Part shown: piece after piece, positions 25,799-33,653 of the stretch
Position numbering within the stretch: position 1 is the first letter of the stretch
Layout of the letters: each line of letters opens with the position of its first letter
Origin: Streptomyces sp. S.PB5
GTDB lineage: Bacteria > Actinomycetota > Actinomycetes > Streptomycetales > Streptomycetaceae
Direction: 5' to 3'
Assembly (NCBI RefSeq): GCF_030403745.1
Contig: NZ_JAQMWP010000014.1
Span: 236,786 to 300,785 of the forward strand
DNA length: 64,000 nucleotides
Translations under genes and position numbers: made by a program
The notes under the pieces: generated by a model
The model's input: the letters and a program-made list of their open reading frames with translations, nothing else
Databases searched by the model: none
What the model was told of the DNA's origin: nothing

Positions 25799-26476
25799 CT
25801 ATCCAGGTCGGACACCGATGTGCACCACGTCCGGAACGCCCCGGGCAACGGGCACCTCTTCGGTACGCACCCGCTGGAATCCGGCATTCCATAGGGTTCC
25901 TTCAAATTCCGGAGACGGCTGCGCCGACCACACGGCGAGCACCCCGCCGGGCCTCAACACCCTTGCGCAGTCGGCCAGTCCGGTGGCCGAGTACAGGCCG
26001 TCGTTGCCCTCGGTGACGGTCCAGTCGGGGCCGTTGTCGATGTCCAGGCACAGCGCGTCGTACGTGTCCGATGTCTCATTCAGATAAGTGACAAGATCGG
26101 TTTCCAGAATCTCGGCCCGTGGATCCGTGAGCGCCTGTGCGGAGAGTGCCGACAGGGGACCGTGACGGTGCCAGTCGATGATGGCGGACTCCCGCTCCAC
26201 GACCGCGATCCGCCCCCACTGCGGCTGCCCGGCGGCATGTGCGAGCGAGAACCCGACCCCGAGCCCGCCGATCAGCACACTCGGCTCGGGCCGTCCCTCC
26301 AGCGCGTCGAGCGCGACATCGACCAGCAGCCGCTCCGATCTGCCGTCCGAGGTGTCCATCAGAAAGCACCCGTTGGCGATGATCTGCAGCAACTCGCCGT
26401 GCCGGCGCAGCACGACCTCGCCGTGCGGGCCCTCGCGACGGTCCAGGACTTCAGGGATGTCGTACGAGATGGGCAT
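25799..26476 (-). CDS. Spermidine synthase-like protein
   Basis: 225 residues from ATG 26476 (MPISYDIPEVLDRREG). The Rossmann methyltransferase fold includes VLIGGLGVGFSLAHA, RIAVVERESAIIDWHR, DALCLDIDNGPDW and RVLRPGGVLAVWSAQ. It resembles the actinobacterial spermidine-synthase-like family, which is often shorter than true polyamine synthases. The DIDNGPDW segment stands where the catalytic aspartate normally sits. A real polyamine activity is uncertain. It is divergent from the rhomboid-like gene. Confidence 0.82.
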   Translation of the reverse strand: MPISYDIPEVLDRREGPHGEVVLRRHGELLQIIANGCFLMDTSDGRSERLLVDVALDALEGRPEPSVLIGGLGVGFSLAHAAGQPQWGRIAVVERESAIIDWHRHGPLSALSAQALTDPRAEILETDLVTYLNETSDTYDALCLDIDNGPDWTVTEGNDGLYSATGLADCARVLRPGGVLAVWSAQPSPEFEGTLWNAGFQRVRTEEVPVARGVPDVVHIGVRPG

Positions 26477-26683
26477 CGGCCCATCCTGGCAGTTCGGTGG
26501 AGAGGGCACAGAGAATTTCGGGGCGACGATCCACAGGGCGACGATTTACGAGACGGCCGGGCCGTGGCCCGCGGGCGGTTGTTGAGAAGTACCTGTGAAT
26601 CCGCTCCGGGGTGGCGCCGGTCACAGACAGCCGGGGTGCGGGGCGCGAAGGCTGGGAGGGAGAAACGGAAGGAGCGCCTCACG

Positions 26684-27541
26684 GTGGAACGGACTGGGAC
26701 GGCCCGCCTACCCGATGCCTCCGGCCCGCCCGGAGAGCCCGGACTCCCCGATGTCTCCGGCCTGTTGGACGGCATACCGCGCCAGCGAACCCCGGTGACA
26801 ACGGCCCCCGAGGCTCCGCAGCGCCGCCCGCGCATCCGCCCCTGGCGCCTCCTCCCCACGCCCACAGGCACGCCGTTCACCTTCGGTTACGCGGTCGTCC
26901 TCGCCGCGACGTCCCTCGTCACCGAGTACGCCGACCCCGCCCTCGTGCACTCCCTCCTCCAGGGCTCCAGCACGGACGTGGCCCACCTGGTCCGCACGCC
27001 CGTACTCGTACTGCTCGCCAGCGCGCTGTGGATCGCGGGCGGCATCACATCGCCGTACGTCCTCGGCTTCCTGCTCGTCATGACCGCGCTGGAACGCCGC
27101 GTAGGCGGTGTGCGCACGGCCGGCGTCTTCCTCCTCGGCCATGTCCTGGCGACACTGGCGACCGAACTCCCCGTGGGCCTGGCCGTCCTCGCCGGCCACC
27201 TCCCCGACACCTCACTGCACCGCCTCGACTACGGCATCAGCTTCGGCGTCGCTGCGGGGACGGGCGCGCTGGCGGGCCTGCTGCCGCCGTGGGCGCGATG
27301 GCCGTTGCTGGGGCTGTTCGGGGGGATGCTGGTGCAGGACCTGGCCGCCTTCACCGACCCGATGACGGAGTGGGGGCATCTGACGGCGCTGGCCATCGGG
27401 GTCGCCACGTGGCCGCTGATACGACGGTGGGCCGCCACCCCGGTCGCGGGGAGCGCCGCGTTGAGGACGGGGCAGGGCGGTACGGGCGCCTCCGGCACGG
27501 CTCGCCGGCCTACGCCTTCCTCACCGCCGCCGGCCGCTTAG
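26684..27541 (+). CDS. Rhomboid-like multi-pass membrane protein
   Basis: 285 residues from GTG 26684, nine bases after GGAAGGAG. The N-terminal 60 residues are polar and Pro-rich. About six membrane segments follow, with GFLLVMTALERRVGG, a loop with LDYGISFGVAAGTGALAG, and WGHLTALAIGVATW. The layout and the GH in the last helix recall rhomboid proteases, but the usual GASG serine motif is not intact. It may therefore be a rhomboid-like protein without protease activity. Confidence 0.72.
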   Translation: MERTGTARLPDASGPPGEPGLPDVSGLLDGIPRQRTPVTTAPEAPQRRPRIRPWRLLPTPTGTPFTFGYAVVLAATSLVTEYADPALVHSLLQGSSTDVAHLVRTPVLVLLASALWIAGGITSPYVLGFLLVMTALERRVGGVRTAGVFLLGHVLATLATELPVGLAVLAGHLPDTSLHRLDYGISFGVAAGTGALAGLLPPWARWPLLGLFGGMLVQDLAAFTDPMTEWGHLTALAIGVATWPLIRRWAATPVAGSAALRTGQGGTGASGTARRPTPSSPPPAA

Positions 27542-27743
27542 ACAACCCCGGTATCCAGAGACGCTGTTCGTCCCCCGGGCCGGCTCCGTGCGGGCGGTGG
27601 TTGCGGAGTTGACAGGGGGCCGGCCATCCGCTGCCCCAAGTCCCCGTAAATCCCTGCGGATTCATCACGGCGGGCTTGCGATGCCGCGGCGATCCGGGCA
27701 CGGCAGGGGCAGCGGGCGAGGGGTGGAGGCGCGGAGGCTGGGG

Positions 27744-28559
27744 CTACGGCGTGACGTTCGGGCGGTCGGCCCGCGGTGGTGTCCAGACGTACGGCGTGGT
27801 CGTCGTCACCGCCTCGAAGCCCAGGCGCCGCAGGATGGGCGCGCTGTCGTCGGAGGCGTCCACGTGCAGGTACGTGACACCGCGCGCGGTCGCGAGCGCG
27901 GCTCGGGTGGCCACGAGGGCGCGGTAGATCCCGCGTCCCCGCCACTCGGCGAGGGTGGAACCGCCCCACAGGCTCGCGAAGTCGCTCCCCGCGCGGAAGG
28001 CCAGCCAGGCCGCGGAGACGACCTCGCCGTCCGCCTCGGCGACGTAGACCGCGAGTTCGTCGGGGTCGGTCGCGAGACGGGCGGTCAGTTCGTCGGCGAG
28101 CCAGCCCCAGTCCTGGCCCCAGACGGCCGACTCCATGGCGGCGATGCGCCGCATGTCGGCGTCCGCCGTGGTCCGACGCAACGTCACCCCGTCCGGCAGC
28201 ACGGGCTCTCGTACGGCCATGTCGGCCGCGCGCCCGATCATCACCGTCTCCTGCTCCTCCGGCACGAAGCCCGCCGCGCGGAGCCGTACGGTGAGGTCGG
28301 CGGGGGAGTCGTGCCCCCGCGTCTTCCACTCCACGGCCTCGCCGCGCGCCGCGAAGAAGTCCCGCTGCCGCGCGATGAGACCGTCCAGGGACTCCCCGTC
28401 GACCCCGAGATCCCGCGGCCCGCTCACAAACCCCCGGAACTGTCCCACGACCCGCAGCAGCGGCCCGTCCTCCTCGTACGTCACCCCGGCGGGCGGCGTC
28501 GGCGGAACACCGCGCATCTGGGCGTCGTAGGCGGAGAGCAGGATCGTGGCATCGGTCAT
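27744..28559 (-). CDS. GNAT-family N-acetyltransferase
   Basis: 271 residues from ATG 28559. The N-terminal half is variable. The C-terminal GNAT core shows DELAVYVAEADGEVVSAAWLAF (beta strands) and the acetyl-CoA loop EWRGRGIYRALVATRAALA, followed by YLHVDASDDSAPILRRLGFEAV. Substrate is unknown. The 200 bp on its 3' side, facing the rhomboid-like gene, shows nothing recognisable. Confidence 0.88.
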   Translation of the reverse strand: MTDATILLSAYDAQMRGVPPTPPAGVTYEEDGPLLRVVGQFRGFVSGPRDLGVDGESLDGLIARQRDFFAARGEAVEWKTRGHDSPADLTVRLRAAGFVPEEQETVMIGRAADMAVREPVLPDGVTLRRTTADADMRRIAAMESAVWGQDWGWLADELTARLATDPDELAVYVAEADGEVVSAAWLAFRAGSDFASLWGGSTLAEWRGRGIYRALVATRAALATARGVTYLHVDASDDSAPILRRLGFEAVTTTTPYVWTPPRADRPNVTP

Positions 28560-28762
28560 GGGGAAGACCGTACGGACTGGTTGGGAGGGGGCAACCGAAT
28601 TTCGGCGACGACGGCCGCCGGGCAAAGGGCGGGCGGCGGCCGCGTTGCTCGTGCTCCGCTCACCGTCGGGCGCGGGAAGGCCGCCGTATCCGTGGCGCGC
28701 GTCGCCGCGCACGCACAGTTCCGTCATCCACAGCGCCCCCCCCGCGAGACCGCCACCCCGCG

Positions 28763-29410
28763 CTACCGCCCGGTGAACTTGGCGCTGGTCAGCAGGGCCC
28801 TCACCGTCCACCCCAGCGACTCGTACAGCGCCCGCCCGTCCGGCGTTCCCGCCAGTACGCAGGTCTCCGCGCCCTGTTCGGCCGCTGCGTGCTGGAGGGT
28901 GCGCATGACGAAGGTGCCGAGGCCCTTGCACTGGTGGGCCGGGGAGGTGGCGACCTGGTCGACGACCGCCGTCGCGCCCGTGGGGGCGAGCTGGCCGCGG
29001 GCCGCCCAGGAGCCGTCGGGTGCGGCGAGCATGGTGCGGGTGACGCCCCCGCGGGACCAGGTGCGGAGGCGGTAGCCGTGCGGGACGGCCGGTCGGTCGG
29101 GTGTCGTGGTCAGGGGGAGTGTCATCAGGTAGCCGGGCTCGGGGTCGATCCACCATCCCTCGCCCAGCCAGTCGCCGACGACGGCCGGGTCCCGGAACAC
29201 CTTGAGCCACACCCCGGCCCCGGTCACCGCCCCGGCCACCTTCCGTACGTCGGTCTCGGCGACGTCCTCGTTCACCGCGCCGAACACATGCCGGGTGACA
29301 TGGCCGTCCGTCCCCATGTCGATCGTGCAGCCCCACGGCTCGACCACCGGCGGTGCCGCCCCGCGCGAGACGATCCAGCCGTCCACCCATGCCCGGACGT
29401 TCCGATCCAC
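28763..29410 (-). CDS. GNAT-family N-acetyltransferase
   Basis: 215 residues from GTG 29410, five bases after GGAGGGGG. The GNAT core is in the C-terminal half (AAVVDQVATSPAHQCKGLGTFVMRTLQHAAAEQG and ALYESLGWTVR), where the acetyl-CoA loop is QCKGLG rather than the usual QxxGxG/A. It is on the same strand as the other GNAT gene but 203 bp apart, so the two are not clearly an operon. A 9-bp inverted repeat with AT-rich arms lies just upstream. Confidence 0.85.
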   Translation of the reverse strand: MDRNVRAWVDGWIVSRGAAPPVVEPWGCTIDMGTDGHVTRHVFGAVNEDVAETDVRKVAGAVTGAGVWLKVFRDPAVVGDWLGEGWWIDPEPGYLMTLPLTTTPDRPAVPHGYRLRTWSRGGVTRTMLAAPDGSWAARGQLAPTGATAVVDQVATSPAHQCKGLGTFVMRTLQHAAAEQGAETCVLAGTPDGRALYESLGWTVRALLTSAKFTGR

Positions 29411-29434
29411 GGCGCCCCCTCCTGAACATCCACG

Positions 29435-29465
29435 GTAATAACCGAAGGTCGATTGTGGTTATTAC
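29435..29465. promoter_or_regulatory. AT-rich inverted repeat upstream of the GNAT gene
   Basis: GTAATAACC at 29435-29443 and its exact complement GGTTATTAC at 29457-29465 are separated by 13 bp. The element begins 25 bp upstream of the GNAT start and lies in the intergenic region shared with lon. Its AT-rich arms stand out here and fit a regulator binding site. Confidence 0.55.
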
Positions 29466-29544
29466 AGCAGCAGGATGACTCGATGCGGCAGACGTGATCG
29501 CTCACAGCGAACGCCCCTTGGGGAACATTCGAAGGCTCACGTGC

Positions 29545-29565
29545 ATTGAGTCGGCATAGCTCAAC
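29545..29565 (+). promoter_or_regulatory. HAIR-like (HspR) operator upstream of lon
   Basis: ATTGAGT-N7-GCTCAAC matches the HAIR consensus CTTGAGT-N7-ACTCAAG at 11 of 14 arm positions with exact spacing, 21 bp before the lon ATG. HspR, the heat-shock repressor acting with DnaK, is known to control lon as well as the dnaK operon and clpB in Streptomyces. Confidence 0.8.
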
Positions 29566-29586
29566 TTGAATGCCGAAGGGGAGATC

Positions 29587-32007
29587 ATGGCTTCGACGTC
29601 CACATCGCTCACCCTGCCTGTGCTGCCGCTCGACGACGAGGTCGTGCTGCCCGGGATGGTGGTCCCGCTCGACCTGAACGACCCCGACGTGCGCGCCGCG
29701 GTGGAGGCCGCCCAGGCCGCCGCCCGCTCGGAACCGGGGAAGCCCAAGGTCCTGCTGGTGCCACGGATCGACGGGACCTACCCGGGCACCGGTGTCCTCG
29801 GCACCGTCGAGCAGGTCGGCCGGCTGGCCGACGGCGACCCGGGCGCGCTGATCCGCGGCCGGGGCCGGGTGAGGATCGGCGCCGGGACCACGGGCCCGGG
29901 TGCCGCCCTCTGGGTCGAGGGCACCCGTGTCGACGAGTCCGCCCCCGAGCCGCTGCCGGGGCATGTCACCGAACTGGTCAAGGAGTACAAGGCCCTCGCC
30001 ACCGCCTGGCTCCGCAAGCGCGGCGCCTGGCAGGTCGTGGACCGCGTCCAGGCCATCGAGGACGTCTCCGCGCTCGCCGACAACTCCGGCTACTCGCCCT
30101 TCCTCACCACCGACCAGAAGGTCGAGCTCCTGGAGACCGCCGACCCGGTGGCCCGCCTCAAGCTCGCCACCCAGCAGCTCCGCGACCACCTCGCCGAGCA
30201 GGACGTCGCCGAGACCATCGCCAAGGACGTCCAGGAAGGCGTGGACAAGCAGCAGCGCGAGTTCCTGCTCCGTCGCCAGCTGGAGGCCGTACGCAAGGAA
30301 CTGCGTGAGCTCAACGGCGACTCCAAGGACGCGGCCGAGGAGTCCGACGACTACCGCGCGCGCGTGGAGGCCGCCGACCTCCCGGAGAAGGTCCGTGAGG
30401 CGGCCCTCAAGGAGGTCGACAAGCTGGAGCGGTCCAGCGACCAGTCGCCCGAGGGGTCGTGGATCCGGACCTGGCTGGACACCGTGCTCGAACTGCCGTG
30501 GAACGAGCGGACCGAGGACGCGTACGACATCCAGGGCGCGAAGGCGGTCCTGGACGCCGAGCACGCGGGCCTGGAGGACGTGAAGGAGCGGATCACCGAG
30601 TACCTGGCGGTGCGCAAGCGGCGCAGCGAGCGGGGGCTGGGGGTCGTCGGCGGCCGGCGCGGCGGTGCCGTACTGGCACTGGTCGGTCCGCCCGGCGTCG
30701 GCAAGACGTCGCTCGGTGAGTCGGTCGCGCACGCGATGGGCCGCAAGTTCGTCCGGGTCGCCCTCGGCGGTGTGCGGGACGAGGCGGAGATCCGCGGTCA
30801 CCGGCGTACGTACGTCGGTGCGCTGCCCGGCCGTGTCGTCCGCGCGATCAAGGAGGCCGGGTCGATGAACCCGGTGGTGCTCCTCGACGAGATCGACAAG
30901 GTGGGCTCCGATTTCCGGGGCGACCCGGCGGCGGCCCTCCTGGAAGTCCTCGACCCCGCCCAGAACCACACCTTCCGCGACCACTACCTGGAGGTCGAGC
31001 TCGACCTGTCCGACGTCGTGTTCCTCGCGACGGCGAACGTCCTGGAGGCCGTCCCGGAGGCCCTGCTCGACCGTATGGAGCTGGTCCGCCTCGACGGTTA
31101 CACCGAGGACGAGAAGGTCGTCATCGCCCGTGACCACCTGCTCCCGCGCCAGCTGGAGCGGGCGGGGCTCCGGAAGGATGAGGTGACGCTGGACGAGAGC
31201 GCCCTGCGCAAGCTCGCCGGCGAGTACACCCGCGAGGCGGGCGTGCGCACCCTGGAGCGGTCCATCGCACGCCTGCTGCGCAAGATCGCGGCCCAGCACG
31301 AACTGGGCGAGCGGAAGCTGCCGTTCACGGTGACGGACGAGGAGCTGCGCGGCCTGATCGGGCGCCCGCACCACGTTCCGGAGTCGGCGCAGGACCCGGC
31401 CGAGCGCCGTACGGCGGTGCCGGGCGTGGCGACGGGCCTCGCGGTGACGGGCGCCGGCGGTGACGTGCTGTTCGTCGAGGCGTCCCTGGCGGACCCGGAG
31501 ACGGGCGCGGCGGGACTGACGCTGACGGGCCAGCTGGGCGACGTGATGAAGGAGAGCGCGCAGATCGCCCTGTCCTTCCTCCGCTCGCACGGCGCCGAAC
31601 TGGAGCTGCCGGTCGGCGACCTGAAGGACCGGGGCGTGCACATCCACTTCCCGGCGGGCGCGGTGCCTAAGGACGGCCCGAGCGCGGGCATCACGATGAC
31701 GACGGCACTGGCGTCGCTGCTGAGCGGGCGGCTGGTCCGCACGGACGTGGCGATGACCGGCGAGGTCTCGCTGACGGGGCGGGTGCTGCCCATCGGCGGT
31801 GTGAAGCAGAAGCTGCTCGCTGCGCACAGGGCGGGCGTCACCACCGTCATCATCCCGAAGCGCAACGAGGCCGATCTGGACGACGTCCCGGCGGAGGTGC
31901 TGGACAAGCTCGACGTCCACCCCGTCACCGACGTCCGCCAGGTCCTGGAACTGGCGCTGGCCCCGGCGACCAACGGGGCGACGCCGGAGGTCCCGGTCGC
32001 GGCGTGA
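29587..32007 (+). CDS. lon: ATP-dependent Lon protease
   Basis: 806 residues from ATG 29587, with GGGGA at 29579-29583. The N-terminal LAN domain (LPVLPLDDEVVLPGMVVPLDL) to about 210 is followed by a helical region. The AAA+ module has Walker A GPPGVGKTS (about 368) and Walker B PVVLLDEIDK. The protease domain has catalytic Ser in PKDGPSAGITM (about 705) and Lys in GGVKQKLLAAHRAG. It degrades misfolded and regulatory proteins in the cytoplasm. The HAIR-like site upstream points to heat-shock control by HspR. Two hairpins follow the stop. Confidence 0.97.
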   Translation: MASTSTSLTLPVLPLDDEVVLPGMVVPLDLNDPDVRAAVEAAQAAARSEPGKPKVLLVPRIDGTYPGTGVLGTVEQVGRLADGDPGALIRGRGRVRIGAGTTGPGAALWVEGTRVDESAPEPLPGHVTELVKEYKALATAWLRKRGAWQVVDRVQAIEDVSALADNSGYSPFLTTDQKVELLETADPVARLKLATQQLRDHLAEQDVAETIAKDVQEGVDKQQREFLLRRQLEAVRKELRELNGDSKDAAEESDDYRARVEAADLPEKVREAALKEVDKLERSSDQSPEGSWIRTWLDTVLELPWNERTEDAYDIQGAKAVLDAEHAGLEDVKERITEYLAVRKRRSERGLGVVGGRRGGAVLALVGPPGVGKTSLGESVAHAMGRKFVRVALGGVRDEAEIRGHRRTYVGALPGRVVRAIKEAGSMNPVVLLDEIDKVGSDFRGDPAAALLEVLDPAQNHTFRDHYLEVELDLSDVVFLATANVLEAVPEALLDRMELVRLDGYTEDEKVVIARDHLLPRQLERAGLRKDEVTLDESALRKLAGEYTREAGVRTLERSIARLLRKIAAQHELGERKLPFTVTDEELRGLIGRPHHVPESAQDPAERRTAVPGVATGLAVTGAGGDVLFVEASLADPETGAAGLTLTGQLGDVMKESAQIALSFLRSHGAELELPVGDLKDRGVHIHFPAGAVPKDGPSAGITMTTALASLLSGRLVRTDVAMTGEVSLTGRVLPIGGVKQKLLAAHRAGVTTVIIPKRNEADLDDVPAEVLDKLDVHPVTDVRQVLELALAPATNGATPEVPVAA

Positions 32008-32010
32008 CTT

Positions 32011-32038
32011 CCGGTCGCGACGTGACGGACGCGACCGG
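32011..32038 (+). terminator. First hairpin after lon
   Basis: CCGGTCGCG at 32011-32019 pairs perfectly with CGCGACCGG at 32030-32038, starting four bases after the lon stop. No T run follows. Confidence 0.6.
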
Positions 32039-32045
32039 ATGAGGT

Positions 32046-32082
32046 GAAGGCCCGGGTTCTCGTGAGGGAGGCCCGGGCCTTC
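32046..32082. terminator. Bidirectional hairpin between lon and the lysozyme gene
   Basis: GAAGGCCCGGG at 32046-32056 pairs with CCCGGGCCTTC at 32072-32082 across a 15-nt loop. It lies between convergent genes and can serve both. Confidence 0.78.
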
Positions 32083-32103
32083 GCCGTACGCGGGTGGGGC
32101 GGC

Positions 32104-32922
32104 TCAGCCGTTGGCGAGCGCGACGACCCGGTCCAGCGCCCCATTGAACTTGTCGTGGTCGCCGACGGTCGGCCCGGACGAGGTGTACTGCCACATCGTG
32201 TAGTACGACCATCCGGCGGGCAGCGTGCCGACGGTGGACGCGTACCGCGCGATCCACAGCGGATTGGCGCCGGCGAACCCGCTGTAGTTGCCGGTGCACT
32301 CGGTCCACCAGCTGGTGGCGGTGTAGATGACGGCGTTCCGCCCGGTGCGGGCCTTGTACTGATTGAGGAAGTCGCGGATCCAGGTCACCATCGCGCTCTG
32401 GCTCTTGCCGTAGCAGGAGGCGCCGTACGGGTTCCACTCGATGTCGAGGACACCCGGGAGGGTCTTGCCGTCCCTGGACCAGCCGCCGCCGTGGTCGACG
32501 AAGTAGTTGGCCTGGGTGGCGCCGCCGGTGGTGTCCGGGGTGGCGAAGTGGTAGGCGCCGCGGATCATGCCGACGTTGTAGGAGCCGTTGTACTGCTGGG
32601 CGAAGTAGGGGTTCGTGTAGTACGTCCCCTCGGTCGCCTTCGCATAGGCCCACTTCACTCCGCTGCTCCAGAGGGTGGACCAGGCGACGTTGCCCTGGTG
32701 GCTGGAGACGTCGACGCCCTCCGTCTGGGTGGCGCGGGTGTCGCGCGGGACGCCGTTCTGGCCGTCGTGGGCGAGGACGCCCATGCCCATGTGGGCGGAG
32801 CCGCGGGTGGGGGTGTCGGCGGCGCCGGCGGGGGCGGCCGGGGCGGCCAGGACGAGGGAGAGTGCGCCGATCAGCAGGCCGGCGAGCAGGAGACGTACCG
32901 ATCCGGGTCTGTGCACGGGCAT
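32104..32922 (-). CDS. Secreted GH25 lysozyme (1,4-beta-N-acetylmuramidase)
   Basis: 272 residues from ATG 32922. The signal peptide MPVHRPGSVRLLLAGLLIGA ends near AGAAD. The GH25 barrel begins at TEGVDVSSHQGNVAW (first catalytic-site aspartate) and contains GMIRGAYHFATP, TLPGVLDIEWNP (the DxE catalytic pair) and WTECTGNYSG. It closely resembles the known Streptomyces lysozymes of the cellosyl type and should cut peptidoglycan glycan strands outside the cell. It is divergent from the MarR gene. Confidence 0.94.
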   Translation of the reverse strand: MPVHRPGSVRLLLAGLLIGALSLVLAAPAAPAGAADTPTRGSAHMGMGVLAHDGQNGVPRDTRATQTEGVDVSSHQGNVAWSTLWSSGVKWAYAKATEGTYYTNPYFAQQYNGSYNVGMIRGAYHFATPDTTGGATQANYFVDHGGGWSRDGKTLPGVLDIEWNPYGASCYGKSQSAMVTWIRDFLNQYKARTGRNAVIYTATSWWTECTGNYSGFAGANPLWIARYASTVGTLPAGWSYYTMWQYTSSGPTVGDHDKFNGALDRVVALANG

Positions 32923-33129
32923 GCGTGCCTCCGAATGCTGGTGGGGGTGGGCGACTGGCGTGGGCATGCCAGTAGTACCTGGTAAAGAAGCTACGCACGT
33001 AGAAGAGCGCGAGGGAAGAGGGGCCGGAGGCTGCCGTTGGTCTTGACCTGCGAAATACTGACCGAGCTGCGGCGATGACGGCATCTGGCGAAAACTTTCA
33101 CGACCCGGAAAACCGAGGCAGGGACTGAC

Positions 33130-33588
33130 GTGCGCGAAGACGGAAGTGGTGCTGTGGACCAGCCCGAGTTCCTCGCCCTGGAACGCGAGTTGACCGTGCT
33201 GCTGCGGCGCGCGCGGGCCAACCAGGGGGAGATGGCGCGCGAGGTCCATCCTGACCTGGAGTCCGCCGCGTACGGGTTGCTGGTACGGCTCGACGAGTTC
33301 GGCCGGCAGCGCGCGACGGAACTCGCCGCGTACATCGGCGTCGGCAAGGCGACCATGTCCCGTCAGCTGCGGGCCCTGGAGCAGCTCGGCCTTGTCACCC
33401 GGGCACCCGACCCCGCGGACGGGCGGGCGTGGCTCGTCGAGTTGACGGAGGAGGGGCGGTCCCGGGTGGGACGGGTACGGGACGCCCGGCGGGCCCGGTA
33501 CGCGGGGCGGCTGGCGGACTGGGACCCCAAGGAGGTCTCCGAACTCGCCAGGCTGCTGCACCAATTGAACCTGGGGATGGAGCGCTGA
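33130..33588 (+). CDS. MarR-family transcriptional regulator
   Basis: 152 residues from GTG 33130. The central winged helix is typical: ESAAYGLLVRLDEFG, RATELAAYIGVGKATMSRQLRALEQLGLVTR and the wing PDPADGRAWLVELTEEG. Dimer helices sit at both ends. Targets are unknown; the divergent lysozyme gene or the following membrane protein gene (65 bp downstream) are the nearest candidates. Confidence 0.92.
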   Translation: MREDGSGAVDQPEFLALERELTVLLRRARANQGEMAREVHPDLESAAYGLLVRLDEFGRQRATELAAYIGVGKATMSRQLRALEQLGLVTRAPDPADGRAWLVELTEEGRSRVGRVRDARRARYAGRLADWDPKEVSELARLLHQLNLGMER

Positions 33589-33653
33589 ATCCACGTATGA
33601 CGCGCTGATCCGCCCGCTACTCTGACGGCCCTGGGGGACGGGGGTGGCCGTCG

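Noticed and set aside
27542..27743. Small gene in the gap between the rhomboid-like and GNAT genes
   Set aside because: The short frames present show no ribosome-binding site, no conservation cue and shadow-like composition.
29272..31920. 882-codon open frame on the minus strand opposite lon
   Set aside because: Antisense shadow of the Lon coding sequence with no recognisable domain.
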